Assembly: GCA_963792385.1 (NCBI GenBank)
Contig: CAWBVZ010000012.1
Span: 372,001-436,000, forward strand
Direction of reading: 5' to 3'
DNA: 64,000 bases
From: DASSUW01 sp963792385
GTDB taxonomy: Bacteria > Actinomycetota > Thermoleophilia > Solirubrobacterales > Solirubrobacteraceae
Below, one piece after another: positions 19,722 to 29,588 of this stretch. Made by a program: the position numbers and the translations under genes. The notes under the pieces are model-generated. The model had not been told where the DNA came from and ran no database searches. It saw nothing but the letters and a program-made list of their open reading frames with translations. Each line of letters begins with the position of its first letter. Position 1 is the stretch's first letter.

Positions 19722-19815
19722 GGCGAGCGTGAAGGCTATAGGGAGGTCCGTGCGGCCAAGATAGGGAACGCCTCCCGATGCGTCCCCGAGCGCCCGCTCA
19801 TACGCTCGCGGCGAC

Positions 19816-20265
19816 ATGCTTGCGAACCGAAATATGGAGCTCGCGCTGATGACCATCGTGCTCGCGGGCATGAACGACATCCGGCTGCTCGAACGAGCGC
19901 GCGCCCACGCCGAGCTCGGCAGCGAGCTCCTCCGCGCGGGCCGCCGGCTCGAGGCCCGCGAGCCGCTCCGGGTCGCCGTCGACCTCGCCCACCGCTGCGG
20001 CGCCACGGCGCTCGAGGAGCGTGCGCTCGGCGATTTGCGTGCCGCCGGCGCCCGGCCCCGCCGGCGGCGCATGACCGGCGCAGCCGCGCTCACGCCCAGC
20101 GAGCGCCGGATCGCCGATCTCGCGGCCTCCGGCCGCCAGAACCGCGAGATCTCGGACGCGCTCGTCGTCACCCTCGCAACCGTCGAGTACCACCTGCGCA
20201 ACGCCTACCGCAAGCTGGGGATCGCGCGGCGCACCGAGCTCAACGCCGCACTGAATATGGCTTAG
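19816..20265 (+). CDS. LuxR-type HTH protein, apparently the C-terminal part of a large LuxR-family (LAL) regulator
   Basis: 149 residues. Residues ~30-85 (RARAHAELGSELLRAGRR, EPLRVAVDLAHRCGATALEE) are the helical repeats that precede the DNA-binding domain in large ATP-binding LuxR (LAL) regulators. Residues ~90-149 are a LuxR helix-turn-helix (LTPSERRIADLAASG, NREISDALVV, TVEYHLRNAYRKLGI). The ATPase and sensor parts are absent because the divergent pcaB gene begins 94 bp upstream. Its TAG overlaps the convergent stop of pcaG (20262-20265). It may be a stand-alone DNA-binding protein controlling pcaBL or a stable remnant; no signal-input domain is visible. Confidence 0.7.
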   Translation: MLANRNMELALMTIVLAGMNDIRLLERARAHAELGSELLRAGRRLEAREPLRVAVDLAHRCGATALEERALGDLRAAGARPRRRRMTGAAALTPSERRIADLAASGRQNREISDALVVTLATVEYHLRNAYRKLGIARRTELNAALNMA

Positions 20266-20810
20266 ACGTCGAGGAAAGCGGTCTGGTGCTCGCCCTGGAG
20301 GTGGATATCGAACCGCAGCAGGCCGTCGACCGGCTCCGCGATCAAGGTCGCGCGCACGGCGTCGTCCTCGAGCGACGAGAGCAGCGGATCCGATGCGTTC
20401 GCCTCCGCTTCGTCCGGGAAGTAGATCCGCGTGAACAGGTGCCGCAGCAGGCCCCGCGCGAGCACGATCACGTTGATGTGCGGCGCCTCGGGCGCGAGCG
20501 CGCCCGGCTTCACCGTCACGAAGCGGAACTTCCCCTCGGCGTCGGTCGGGCAGCGCCCGAAGCCGATGAACCCGTCCTCGAGCGGCAACTCCTCGCGGTC
20601 GTCCTCCGGGTGCCGGTAGCGGCCGGCGCGGTTCGCCTGCCAGATCTCGATCAGCACGTCGTCGAGCTTGTCGCCGGCGCCGTCGAACACCGTGCCCTCG
20701 ATTCGCAGCGCGTCGGTATCGCTCGGGTCGATGACCTGCTCGCCGCCCTCGAACGGCAGCCCGAACTCGAAGAACGGACCGACGGTCTGCGACGGCGTCG
20801 AACCTGGCAT
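20262..20810 (-). CDS. pcaG: Protocatechuate 3,4-dioxygenase, alpha subunit
   Basis: 182 residues beginning MPGSTPSQTVGPFFEFGLPF, the usual PcaG opening. IEIWQANRAGRYRHPED and FGRCPTDAEGKFRFVTVKPG are conserved intradiol-dioxygenase segments; the alpha subunit lacks the full iron-ligand set, as expected. With PcaH it forms the Fe(III) enzyme that cleaves protocatechuate between its hydroxyls to 3-carboxy-cis,cis-muconate. Its ATG shares one base with the pcaH stop (TGATG). The gene ends tail-to-tail with the LuxR-type gene, stops overlapping. Confidence 0.95.
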   Translation of the reverse strand: MPGSTPSQTVGPFFEFGLPFEGGEQVIDPSDTDALRIEGTVFDGAGDKLDDVLIEIWQANRAGRYRHPEDDREELPLEDGFIGFGRCPTDAEGKFRFVTVKPGALAPEAPHINVIVLARGLLRHLFTRIYFPDEAEANASDPLLSSLEDDAVRATLIAEPVDGLLRFDIHLQGEHQTAFLDV

Positions 20811-21519
20811 CAGTCCTCCATCGGCGTCGCCTCGCGCCCTCGCAGGACGATGTCCCACTGGTACGCGAGCGCCCACTCTGGCTTGGTGCTCGACAGGTCG
20901 AAGCGCGCGATCATCCGCTCGCGCGCCCGCGGGTCGCGGACCGAGTTGAAGATCGGGTCGTACTCGAACAGCGGGTCGCCCGGGAAGTACATCTGCGAGA
21001 CCAGCCGGGTCGCGAACGCCGGCCCGAACAGCGAGAAGTGGATGTGGGCGGGCCGCCAGGCGTTCTCGTGGTTGCCCCACGGATAGGCGCCCGGCTTGAT
21101 CGTGATGAACCGGTAGCGGCCGTCGTCGTCGGTCAGGCAGCGCCCGGCGCCCGAGAAGTTCGGGTCCAGCGGTGCGGGATGCTGATCGACCTGGTGGATG
21201 TAGCGGCCGGCCGCGTTGCACTGCCAGACCTCGACCAGCGCGTTGCGCACCGGGCGGCCGTCGCCGTCGAGCACACGGCCGGTGACGATGATCCGCTCGC
21301 CGAGTGGCTCGCCCTCGTGCTGCTGCGTCAGGTCGTGGTCGAGCTCACCCATCCGCTCGTGGCCGTAGACCGGGCCGGTGATCTCCGAGAGCGTGTGCGG
21401 GACGACGATCAGCGGCCGGTCGGGTGCTCGCAACCGCGTGGACTTGTACTCGGGCGTGTCGTACGCCGGGTGCGTGCCCGGCTCGTCGCGCCGGTAGCCG
21501 GCGAGGTCGATCGCGCCGG

Positions 21520-21523
<4 letters not shown>
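20810..21523 (-). CDS. pcaH: Protocatechuate 3,4-dioxygenase, beta (iron-binding) subunit
   Basis: 237 residues. The four iron ligands are visible: Tyr in GRYIHQVDQH, Tyr in GAYPWGN and the His pair in RPAHIHFSLFG. VEVWQCNAAG and GRCLTDDDGRYRFITIKPG are further intradiol signatures. It provides the active site for intradiol cleavage of protocatechuate. The start at 21523 overlaps the pcaF stop (ATGA), and pcaG follows at once, so subunits are made together. No frameshift is seen. Confidence 0.96.
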
Positions 21524-22673
<1,150 letters not shown>

Positions 22674-22677
<4 letters not shown>

Positions 22678-23366
22678 GCCGCTTGGAGCTCCCGCAGCAG
22701 CGACAGCTCGTCGTCGGTCGGCGGCTCGGTCGCCCCGGCGTCGTCCGCGATCGCGAGCTCCCAGCCCGTCGCCTCGCGCGCCTGGTCGGCGGTCACGCCC
22801 GGGTGGAGGTCGGTCAGCACCAGCTCGCCGTCCCTTCGCCGCAGGACGCCGAGGTCGGTGATCACGACCTGGTCCTCCGCGCCGAGCGAGGTCTTGAAGT
22901 CCAGCTCGTCCACGAACGTGCGCGGGGACTGGCGGATGATCGTGATCACGCGGCCCGCCAGCGCGGCGATCTCCGGCGCGCCGCCGGCTCCGGGCAGCCG
23001 CACCTTCGGGGAGTCGTACGGGCCGATGACGGTCGAGTTCAGGTTGCCGCGGCGGTCGATCTGCGCGGCGCCGAGGAAGCCGACGTCGATCCGGCCGCCC
23101 TGCAGCCAGTAATTGAAGATCTCCGGCACGGGCACCACCGAGTCCGCCGTCTCAGCGAGGTCGCCGTCGCCGATCGAGAGCGGCAGCCGCGTCGGCTTGG
23201 AGCCGATCGTGCCGGACTCGTAAACGAGCACGACGCCCGGCGCGTGGCGGCCGCGCGCGAGGTTCGCGGCCGTGCTCGGCAGCCCGATGCCGACGAAGCA
23301 CACCTCGCCGTCGCGCAGCTCGCGCGCCGCGGCGACGGTCATCATCTCGTCGGCGCTGTGTGCCAT
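22674..23366 (-). CDS. pcaJ: 3-oxoadipate CoA-transferase, beta subunit
   Basis: 230 residues of the CoA-transferase family I beta type. The catalytic Glu is in VLVYESGTIG, and FVGIGLPSTAANLAR and FNYWLQGGRIDVGFLGAAQID are conserved. It transfers CoA from succinyl-CoA to 3-oxoadipate together with the alpha subunit encoded just upstream, whose 3' end it overlaps by 25 bp. Its stop overlaps the pcaF start. The ATG at 23366 (MAHSADEMMTVAAAREL) gives the expected length. Confidence 0.9.
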
Positions 23367-24160
23367 TGCACGTGCTCCTCCATCCAGCGCTTGAAGCTGT
23401 CGCGGTCGCGCGCGATCGCGTCCCACGCCTTGTAGAAGTCGTTGTCGCGGTCGTAGTAGGAGTGCGCATAGGACGGGTGCGCGCCGCGCGGCGCCTCGGC
23501 CACCGCGGTGATCGCCCACGACGGGATCACGATCGCCCCCGGCCGCGGGTCGAGCTCGTCGACGATCTCCTCGACCGTCACCAGGGAGCGCTCGGAGGCC
23601 AGCACGACCTCCTTCTGGCAGGCGACGATCCCCCACAGCTGGACGTTGCCGGTGCGGTCGGCCCGCTGCGCGTGGATGATGCCGACGTCGGGCCGCAGCG
23701 CGGGGACGGCGTTCAGCACCTCGCCGGTGAACGGGCACGTGATCGGGCGGACGTTCGTGCGCGACTCGAGGTCGGTGCCGCTGTAGCCGCGCAGGACCGC
23801 GAACGGCAGCCCCGACGCTCCGGCCGCGTAGCGATTCGCCATGCCGGCGTGCGAGTGCTCCTCCAGCTCGAGCGGGCCGGGCCAGGCGTTCTCGACCGCG
23901 TCGCGCAGCCGGTGCAGCGACCCGACGCCCGGGTTGCCGCCCCACGAGAACACGAGCCGGCGGGCGCAGCCGACCCCGATCAGCTGGTCGTAGATCAGGT
24001 CCGGCGTCATCCGGATCAGCTCCAGGTCGCGGCGGCCCTGGCGCACGATCTCGTGGCCCGCCGCGAACGGGATCAGGTGCGTGAACCCTTCCAGGGCCAC
24101 GCTGTCGCCGTCGTGCACGAGCGTCCGTACGGCGTCGTGAAGGCTGGTGACCTCCGCCAT
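23342..24160 (-). CDS. pcaI: 3-oxoadipate CoA-transferase, alpha subunit
   Basis: 272 residues of the CoA-transferase alpha-subunit family: VALEGFTHLIPFAAGHEI, FSWGGNPGVGSLHRL, FTGEVLNAVPALRPDVGIIH and GNVQLWGIVACQKEVVLAS. It is the first gene of the pcaIJ-FHG run. The 29-bp gap before it contains a perfect 19-bp inverted repeat (24171-24189), so expression may be controlled at this point. Other CoA-transferases of the family act on related 3-oxoacids; context supports 3-oxoadipate. Confidence 0.9.
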   Translation of the reverse strand: MAEVTSLHDAVRTLVHDGDSVALEGFTHLIPFAAGHEIVRQGRRDLELIRMTPDLIYDQLIGVGCARRLVFSWGGNPGVGSLHRLRDAVENAWPGPLELEEHSHAGMANRYAAGASGLPFAVLRGYSGTDLESRTNVRPITCPFTGEVLNAVPALRPDVGIIHAQRADRTGNVQLWGIVACQKEVVLASERSLVTVEEIVDELDPRPGAIVIPSWAITAVAEAPRGAHPSYAHSYYDRDNDFYKAWDAIARDRDSFKRWMEEHVQWHTAPTR

Positions 24161-24170
24161 CGCGCTCAGT

Positions 24171-24189
24171 ATGTCAAAAGACTTGACAT
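24171..24189. promoter_or_regulatory. Putative operator (19-bp inverted repeat) before pcaI
   Basis: ATGTCAA (24171-24177) and TTGACAT (24183-24189) are exact reverse complements around AAGAC. The site fills nearly all of the 29-bp gap between the MetE-like stop and the pcaI start. Symmetry and size fit a homodimeric regulator; the FadR-type GntR gene two genes upstream is the obvious candidate. TTGACA on the coding strand could also be a -35, but no matching -10 precedes the ATG. Confidence 0.5.
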
Positions 24190-25308
24190 TTAGCCCCAGA
24201 CCTCATCCGCGATCTCGACGATCAGGCGCAGCTTGTCTGCCTGCTGCTCGCGGCTGAGGACGTTGCCCTCGACGGTGGAGGAGAAGCCGCACTGCGGCGA
24301 CAGGCAGAGCTGGTCGATATCGACGAACTGCGACGCCTCCTCGATCCTGCGCTTGAGCTCGTCCTTGCTCTCCAGCTCGCCCGTCTTGGTCGTCACGAGC
24401 CCGAGCACGACGAGCTTCCCGGGCGGCACGAAACGCAGCGGCTCGAAGCTTCCGGAGCGTTCGTCGTCCCACTCCATGAAGAAGCCGTCGACCGCCAGCT
24501 CGTTGAACAGCGCCTCGGCGACCCAGTCGTAGCTGCCCTCGGCGACCCACGAGGAGCGGAAGTTGCCGCGGCACATGTGAGTGGTGACCGCCATCCCCTC
24601 CGGCCGGTCCGCCAACGCCTCGTTGATATGCCGGATGTAGGCCTCGTGCAGGTGCTCGGCGTCCTCGCCCTGCAGCGCCATCATCTCGCGCTGGTTCGGG
24701 TCGTTGAGGTAGGCGAGGCTGGTGTCGTCGAACTGCAGGTACGTGCAGCCGAGGTCGCCGACGCGGGCGACCTCCTCGGCATAGGCGCGGGTGAGGTCGG
24801 TCCAGAACTCGTCGAGGTCCGGGTACACCGACCCGTCGATCGCCGCTCGGCCGCCGCGGTAGTGGACCATGCTCGGCGACGGGATCGTCAGCTTCGGCGT
24901 GGCCCCGCCGGCGATCGACCGCAGGAACGCGAAGTCCTCGCCGAAGATCGTCTTGCTGACGCCGATGCGGCCGTCGATGTGCAGGGCGGCGGGCGTGAAC
25001 TCGATCACGCCGATCGCGTTGCGGAACTCGACGTTCAGCGAGCCCGGCGCCTTGCTGATGCCGTCGAGCTGGTAGATGAAGTCCATGTGCCAGGAGGCGC
25101 GCCGGAACTCGCCGTCGGTGGCGGACTGGAGGCCGACGTCGTGCTGCATCGCCACGACGTCGCGGATCGCGTCGTCCTCGATCGCGCGCAGCTCGTCCAG
25201 GTCGATCCGGTCATGCGCGTGGTCCTCGCGCGCCTGGAGCAGCTCCGGTGGTCGCAGCAGGCTGCCGACGTGGTCGGCTCGGTAGGGAGGTGACGTTCGT
25301 CGGGTCAC
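24190..25308 (-). CDS. MetE-family zinc methyl/alkyltransferase (cobalamin-independent)
   Basis: 372 residues from a GTG at 25308 that overlaps the GntR stop (GTGA). It corresponds to the C-terminal catalytic domain of MetE. The zinc ligands are recognisable as His and Cys in TTHMCRGNF, a Glu in GFFMEWDDE and Cys in LSPQCGFSST. YRADHVGSLLRP near the N-terminus and LGCTYLQFDDTSLAYL are also family features. It lacks the MetE N-terminal half. Relatives include core methionine synthases and epoxyalkane:coenzyme M transferase, all activating a thiol on zinc for alkylation. Coupling to a ligase, a regulator and an importer suggests a catabolic rather than biosynthetic role; the substrate is unknown. 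Confidence 0.75.
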   Translation of the reverse strand: MTRRTSPPYRADHVGSLLRPPELLQAREDHAHDRIDLDELRAIEDDAIRDVVAMQHDVGLQSATDGEFRRASWHMDFIYQLDGISKAPGSLNVEFRNAIGVIEFTPAALHIDGRIGVSKTIFGEDFAFLRSIAGGATPKLTIPSPSMVHYRGGRAAIDGSVYPDLDEFWTDLTRAYAEEVARVGDLGCTYLQFDDTSLAYLNDPNQREMMALQGEDAEHLHEAYIRHINEALADRPEGMAVTTHMCRGNFRSSWVAEGSYDWVAEALFNELAVDGFFMEWDDERSGSFEPLRFVPPGKLVVLGLVTTKTGELESKDELKRRIEEASQFVDIDQLCLSPQCGFSSTVEGNVLSREQQADKLRLIVEIADEVWG

Positions 25309-26028
25309 GGTTCCACCATCCGTAGCACGTCGCCGAGGTACAGGAGGTGCTCCTTCATCGCGCGCTCGGCCCGCGGCGCGTCGCCCTTCTCGATCGCTGC
25401 GACCAGCACCTCGTGCTGCTCGACGACCGCCGAGTGCACGACCGCCTCGCCGATCACCTGCATCAGCGACGGCTGGAGGACCTCGAACACCCAGTCGGTG
25501 AACGCCTGCACCATCCGGTTGCCCGCCGTGACGGCGACGAGCCGGTGCAGCGCCGCGTCCGCCTCGGCGAGCGCTTCGACGTCGCCGGACTCGGCCGCCA
25601 TCGCCTCGGCCTCGCAGGCTCTCGCGCAGCTGGGCGACGGTGTCGGCGTCGGCGCGGTAGGCGGCCAGGCCGGCCAGCGGCACCTCGAGCAGCATGCGCG
25701 CGTCGAGCAGCTCCTGGAGCGACACCGCGCGCGTCTCGAGCATCATCGCGATCGCGTTCGAGAGGCTGCGGCTGATGCCCTGGTCGGCCGTCAGCGCGAC
25801 GAAGATGCCGCCGCCCGGGCCCTTGCTGGCGCGGATCAGGTTGCCGCTGGCGAGCAGCTTCAGCGCCTCGCGCAGCGTCGGGCGGCTGACGCCGAACTCG
25901 CTCGCGAGGTCCTCCTCGCGACCGAGGAAGTCGCCAGGACCGAGGCCTTCGCGCTGGATGAAGTGCTGGATCTCGGACGCGACCTGCTCGCTCGCTCCGC
26001 GGATCCGGCGTCGCGGCGACGCGGTCAC
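25305..26028 (-). CDS. GntR regulator, FadR/FCD subfamily, one frameshift
   Basis: About 240 residues. The N-terminal winged helix is clear: GDFLGREEDLASEFGVSRPT followed by LREALKLLASGNLIR and GPGGGIFVA. Near 25615 the frame shifts. The all-helical FCD ligand-binding domain resumes as EADAALHRLVAVTAGNRMVQ, then VVEQHEVLVAAIEKGD and RAMKEHLLYL (Asp/His residues that often bind a metal and carboxylate ligand). It overlaps both neighbours by 4 bp (GTGA), so it is made in the same operon as the ligase and MetE-like genes and is probably their ligand-responsive repressor. The palindrome at 24171-24189 is a candidate binding site. Confidence 0.82.
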
Positions 26029-27240
26029 CGCGGCGCGCTCCCGCGCAGGTCGGTCACCCGCCTGGCCTTGCCCTCGGTCCGGGGCAGCACTCCGAGGCCG
26101 ACCGGCACGACGCGCACGCGCAGCCCGAGCTGCTGGCGCATCGCCTCCTGGAGCGTCGCGCGCCGTCGCGCCGTGCCCGAGCTCGACCTCGAGCTTGACC
26201 TCGTCCATCCCGCCGGGCTCGGTGTAGAACGTGAGCCGGAACTCGCCCGTGTCGGGCGCGTCGCGCACCGCCTGCTCGATCGCCGACGGGTACACGTTCA
26301 TGCCGCGGATGACGACCATGTCGTCGGTCCGCCCGACGATCCCGCCGGGCAGCCAGCGGTGCGGGTGGCCGGCCGGGCAGACCTCGGTCGAGTTCACGAC
26401 CACGTCGCCGGTGCGGTAGCGCAGCACCGGCCAGCCGCGGCGGCCGAGCGGGGTCAGGACGAGCTCGCCGCGCGCATCGGGCGCCGCCGGCTGCAGGTCG
26501 TCGTCGAGGACCTCGCAGACGAACTCCGCCTCGTTCGACGTGCAGCCCGCCGCCCTCGGCGCACGGGTACGCGAACGGGCCGGTCTCGCTCAGCCCGGCG
26601 TGGTCGTAGGCGCGCGCTCCGAGCCCGTCCTCGATCCGCGCCCGCACGGCCGGCAGCGACGCGCCCGGCTCGCCGGCGCAGATCACCTTCTCGACCGAGT
26701 CGAACGCGTCCTCGAGGTTCTCCTCGACCGCCACCTCGTACAGCCGCAGCGCATAGCTCGGCGTGCACACGAGCGCGGTCGCGCCGACCTGCGACAGCGT
26801 CTGCAGCCGCTGGACCGAGCTCATGCCGCCGAGCGTGATCGCCATCGCACCGACGCGCTCGAGCCCGTCGCGGGCGTCCCAGAACTGCACGTGCGGGCCG
26901 AACGAGAACGCCAGCGCGACGCGGTCGCCGGGGCCGATCCCCGCCGCCCGGTAGGTCGTCGCCAGGCACTCCGCCCACCAGGCCCAGTCCTCGGTCGTGT
27001 CGAGCACGCGCAGCGGCGACCCGGTCGTGCCGCTGGTCTGGTTGAGGTGGGTGTAGCGCTCGAGCGGGAACGTGAGGTTGGTGCCGAACGGCGGGTGGCG
27101 GCGCTGGTCCTCGACCAGCTCGCGCTTCTCCAGCGGCCGCACGTCGGCGAGCGACGACGGCCGGCTCGCCCGTCCAGCCGGCCGCGCTGGAACGGGTTGT
27201 GCTCGAGCACCAGCTCGAGCAGGTCCAGCTCCCGGCTCAC
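26025..27240 (-). CDS. Phenylacetate-CoA ligase-like (PaaK family) enzyme, frameshifted
   Basis: About 405 residues. The adenylate-forming signature is HLNQTSGTTGSPLRVLD. GDRVALAFSFGPHVQFWDA, VICAGEPGASLPAVRARIED and AGLSETGPFAYPC follow the PaaK layout, and RTDDMVVIRGMNVYPSAIEQ with LRVRVVPVGLGVLPRTEGKA is its C-terminal domain with the catalytic lysine region. Frames change near 27165, 26545 and 26165. PaaK-type enzymes activate aryl or arylacetic acids to CoA thioesters with ATP. Starts at GTG 27240 (overlapping the ATPase stop) and ends at TGA 26025 (overlapping gntR). Substrate unknown; an aromatic or related acid imported by the linked ABC system is plausible. Confidence 0.78.
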
Positions 27241-28017
27241 GCCGGCGACCCCACGGAGGGCCGCGCCGCGTCCGGCCGCTTGATCGACCGCCAGACGTGC
27301 GCGCGCAGGCTGCGCGAAGTCGGGCCGCTCCTTGGTCTGCACCTGGTCGCGCGGCTGTGGGAGCGGGACGTCCAGCATCTCCTGCACGCTGCGTCGGCGA
27401 CGGCGTCAGCACCACGATCCGGTCGCTCAGGTAGACCGACTCGTCGATGTCGTGGGTGACGAACACGATCGTGATGTCGTACTGGCGGCGGACCTCCAGC
27501 ACGAGGTCCTCGAGGTCGGCGCGCGTCTGCGCGTCGACCGACGCGAACGGCTCGTCCATCAGCAGGATCTGCGGCTGGTAGGCGAGCGCGCGGGCGATCG
27601 CGACGCGCTGCTGCATGCCGCCCGAGAGCTGCCACGGGTAGCGGTCCAGGGCGTCGGCGAGACCGACCGAGGAGAGCGTCTCCTCGACCGATCGAGCGCA
27701 CCTGCGCCTTGTCCAGCTTCCTGCGCCGGAGCGGGAACGCGACGTTCTGGCGCACGCTCATCCACGGGAACAGCGAGCGGCTGTACTCCTGGAAGACGAG
27801 CGCCAGCCGGCGTCCCGTCCAGTCGCCGGCACCTCGCCCGGCGGTCGGCTCGAGCAGGCCGGAGATGCACTTGAGCAGCGTCGTCTTGCCGCAGCCGGAC
27901 GGGCCGACCACGCACACGAACTCGCCGGCGGCGACCTCGAACGAGACGTCGCCGATCGCCTCGACGGCGGCGTCGCCGGAGCCGTAGGTCTTCTTCAGGT
28001 GTTCGACGCGCGAGCAT
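27237..28017 (-). CDS. ABC transporter ATPase, NitT/TauT type, frameshifted
   Basis: Segments in several frames give a complete nucleotide-binding domain: HLKKTYGSGDAAVEAIGDVS, Walker A VVGPSGCGKTTLLKCISGL, Q-loop region LALVFQEYSRSLFPWMSVRQN, signature YPWQLSGGMQQRVAIARALA, Walker B ILLMDEPFASVDAQTR and switch VFVTHDIDES. Frames change at the very start (about 28005) and near 27690, 27400 and 27310. The wording matches SsuB/TauB-type sulfonate or nitrate importers. Its ATG overlaps the permease stop (TGATG) and its TGA overlaps the ligase start (GTGA). It energises the two permeases encoded upstream. Confidence 0.82.
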
Positions 28018-28798
28018 CAGCTGAGCGCGCTGGCGCGCGCGCCGCGGTGCCACCGCAGGACGCGTCGCTCGACCAGCAGGAAGACGGCGTTGAGGACGTA
28101 ACCGAGGATCCCGAGCAGGAGTATCCCGGACCACATCTCCGGGATCGCGAACGACGCGCTGCGACTGGAGCACGAAGTAGCCGATCCCGTTGGTGCTGGC
28201 GACCATCTCGCTGATCACCATCAGGATCAGCGCCAGCGACAGGCTCGTGCGCATCCCGGCGAAGATCTGCGGCGCCGCGGCGGGCAGCGTCACGCGCAGC
28301 AGCCGGTCGCGCCGGCCGATCCCGTAGACGCGCGCGGTCTCGCGCAGCGTCGGGTCGACGCCGGCGACGCCGTCGATCGTGTTCAGGAGCACGGGCCACA
28401 GGCAGACGAAGGCGATGATGAACACCTTCATGGACGTCCCGACGCCGAGCACGAGGATCGCCGAACGGCAGCAGCGCCGGCGGCGGGATCGAGCGCAGGA
28501 ACTGCACCATCGGGTCGGTCGCCCGCCGCAGCGTGCGGCGAGAGGCCGAGCGCCAGCCCGGCCGCCACGGCGACCGATGCACGCGATCGTGTAGCCGAGC
28601 GCGAGCCGCACGAGGCTCGGCACGACGTCGCTGCCGACGCGCTCGAACAGCCACGTGTCGGCGAACGTCGTCGAGGATGTCGGTGAGCGGCGGGAAGTAG
28701 TACGTGTCGCTGCCGCTCGACCACACGCCCCAGAGCACGAGCAGCGCGAGCGGGACGCGCGATCTCGAGCGCCGACGGTCGAGCGCGCGCGTCCTCAC
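28017..28798 (-). CDS. ABC transporter permease (second), NitT/TauT type, frameshifted
   Basis: About 255 residues spread over several frames: LALLVLWGVWSSGSDTYYFP, LVRLALGYTIA, ATDPMVQFLRSIPPPALLPF, TSMKVFIIAFVCLWPVLLNT and the coupling-helix loop region TLRETARVYGIGRRDRLLRV, ending in SGILLLGILGYVLNAVFLLV and a TGA that shares a base with the ATPase ATG. The fold and motifs match SsuC/TauC inner-membrane permeases. The GTG at 28798 overlaps the stop of the first permease. Breaks are near 28675, 28585, 28540, 28455 and 28165. Confidence 0.75.
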
Positions 28799-29552
28799 GC
28801 GCGCCACCTCCAGCCGCTGCGACGGGTGCCAGTGCAGCACGCGCCGCTCGGCGCGCGTGAACAGCACGTTGACGCCCCAGCCGAGCAGCCCGGTGACGGC
28901 GATCAGCGCGTACATGATGTCCACCGCCCCGCCCTGGCGCGCGATGTTGATCTCGCGGCCGAGGCCGGGCGCGCCGATCACGAGCTCGGCCGTGACGGCC
29001 AGGATCAGCGCCACGGCGGCCGAGATCCGCACGCCGGTGGCGATGTACGGCACGGCGCTCGGCAGCGTCACGTACAGCAGCCGCTGCGGCCGCGAGAAGC
29101 CGAACGAGCGCGCCGTGTCGGTCGCCACGGGGTCGACGTCCTGGACGCCGTAGAGCGTCTGCATCAGCAGCGGCCAGGTGGCGGCGAACGCGGCCAGGAA
29201 CACCTTGCTCTCCAGCCCGCTGCCCCAGATCAGCACGGCCAGCGGGATCAGCGCGACCGACGGGATCGGGCGCAGGAACTCGATCACCGCGCGCACCGAC
29301 CGGTACAGCGGGCGGCTGGAGCCGACGACGATCCCGACCGGGATCGCGATCGCCGCCGCCACGCGCGAGCCCGAGCGCCCAGCCCTCGCATCGTGTGCCC
29401 GACCGCCGCCCAGAACTCGCCGGTGGTGACCTCGTCGGCGAGCGCGGCGAACGATCTCGCGTGGGCGGCGGGAAGTGGCGGCTGGAGATCGTTTCGGTGC
29501 GCGTCAGCAGCTCGAACAGGACGAGCTCGTCAGCGACCCCCAGCCACGGCAT
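28795..29552 (-). CDS. ABC transporter permease (first), NitT/TauT type, frameshifted
   Basis: From the ATG at 29552 (MPWLGVADELVLFELL; an in-frame TGA lies just upstream). After breaks near 29455-29365 a long intact stretch carries the permease core: YRSVRAVIEFLRPIPSVALI, VFLAAFAATWPLLMQTLYGV, TARSFGFSRPQRLLYVTLPS and LILAVTAELVIGAPGLGREI. It forms the transmembrane channel with the second permease. Two different permease genes suggest a heterodimer, although most SsuC-type systems use one homodimeric permease. It ends close to the GTG of the next permease (28798); the exact stop needs one frame correction. Confidence 0.75.
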
Positions 29553-29588
29553 CGCCCAGCCGGCGGCCGCCGGAGTGCGCGACGGCCC

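Noticed and set aside
18078..21086. A 1002-codon open frame on the plus strand across pcaLB and pcaGH
   Set aside because: It is antisense to well-conserved pca genes, has an Arg/Ala/Pro-rich composition typical of shadow frames in GC-rich DNA and shows no domain.
24190..25308. Housekeeping methionine synthase MetE
   Set aside because: It is half the MetE length, lacks the N-terminal domain and is coupled to catabolic and regulatory genes.
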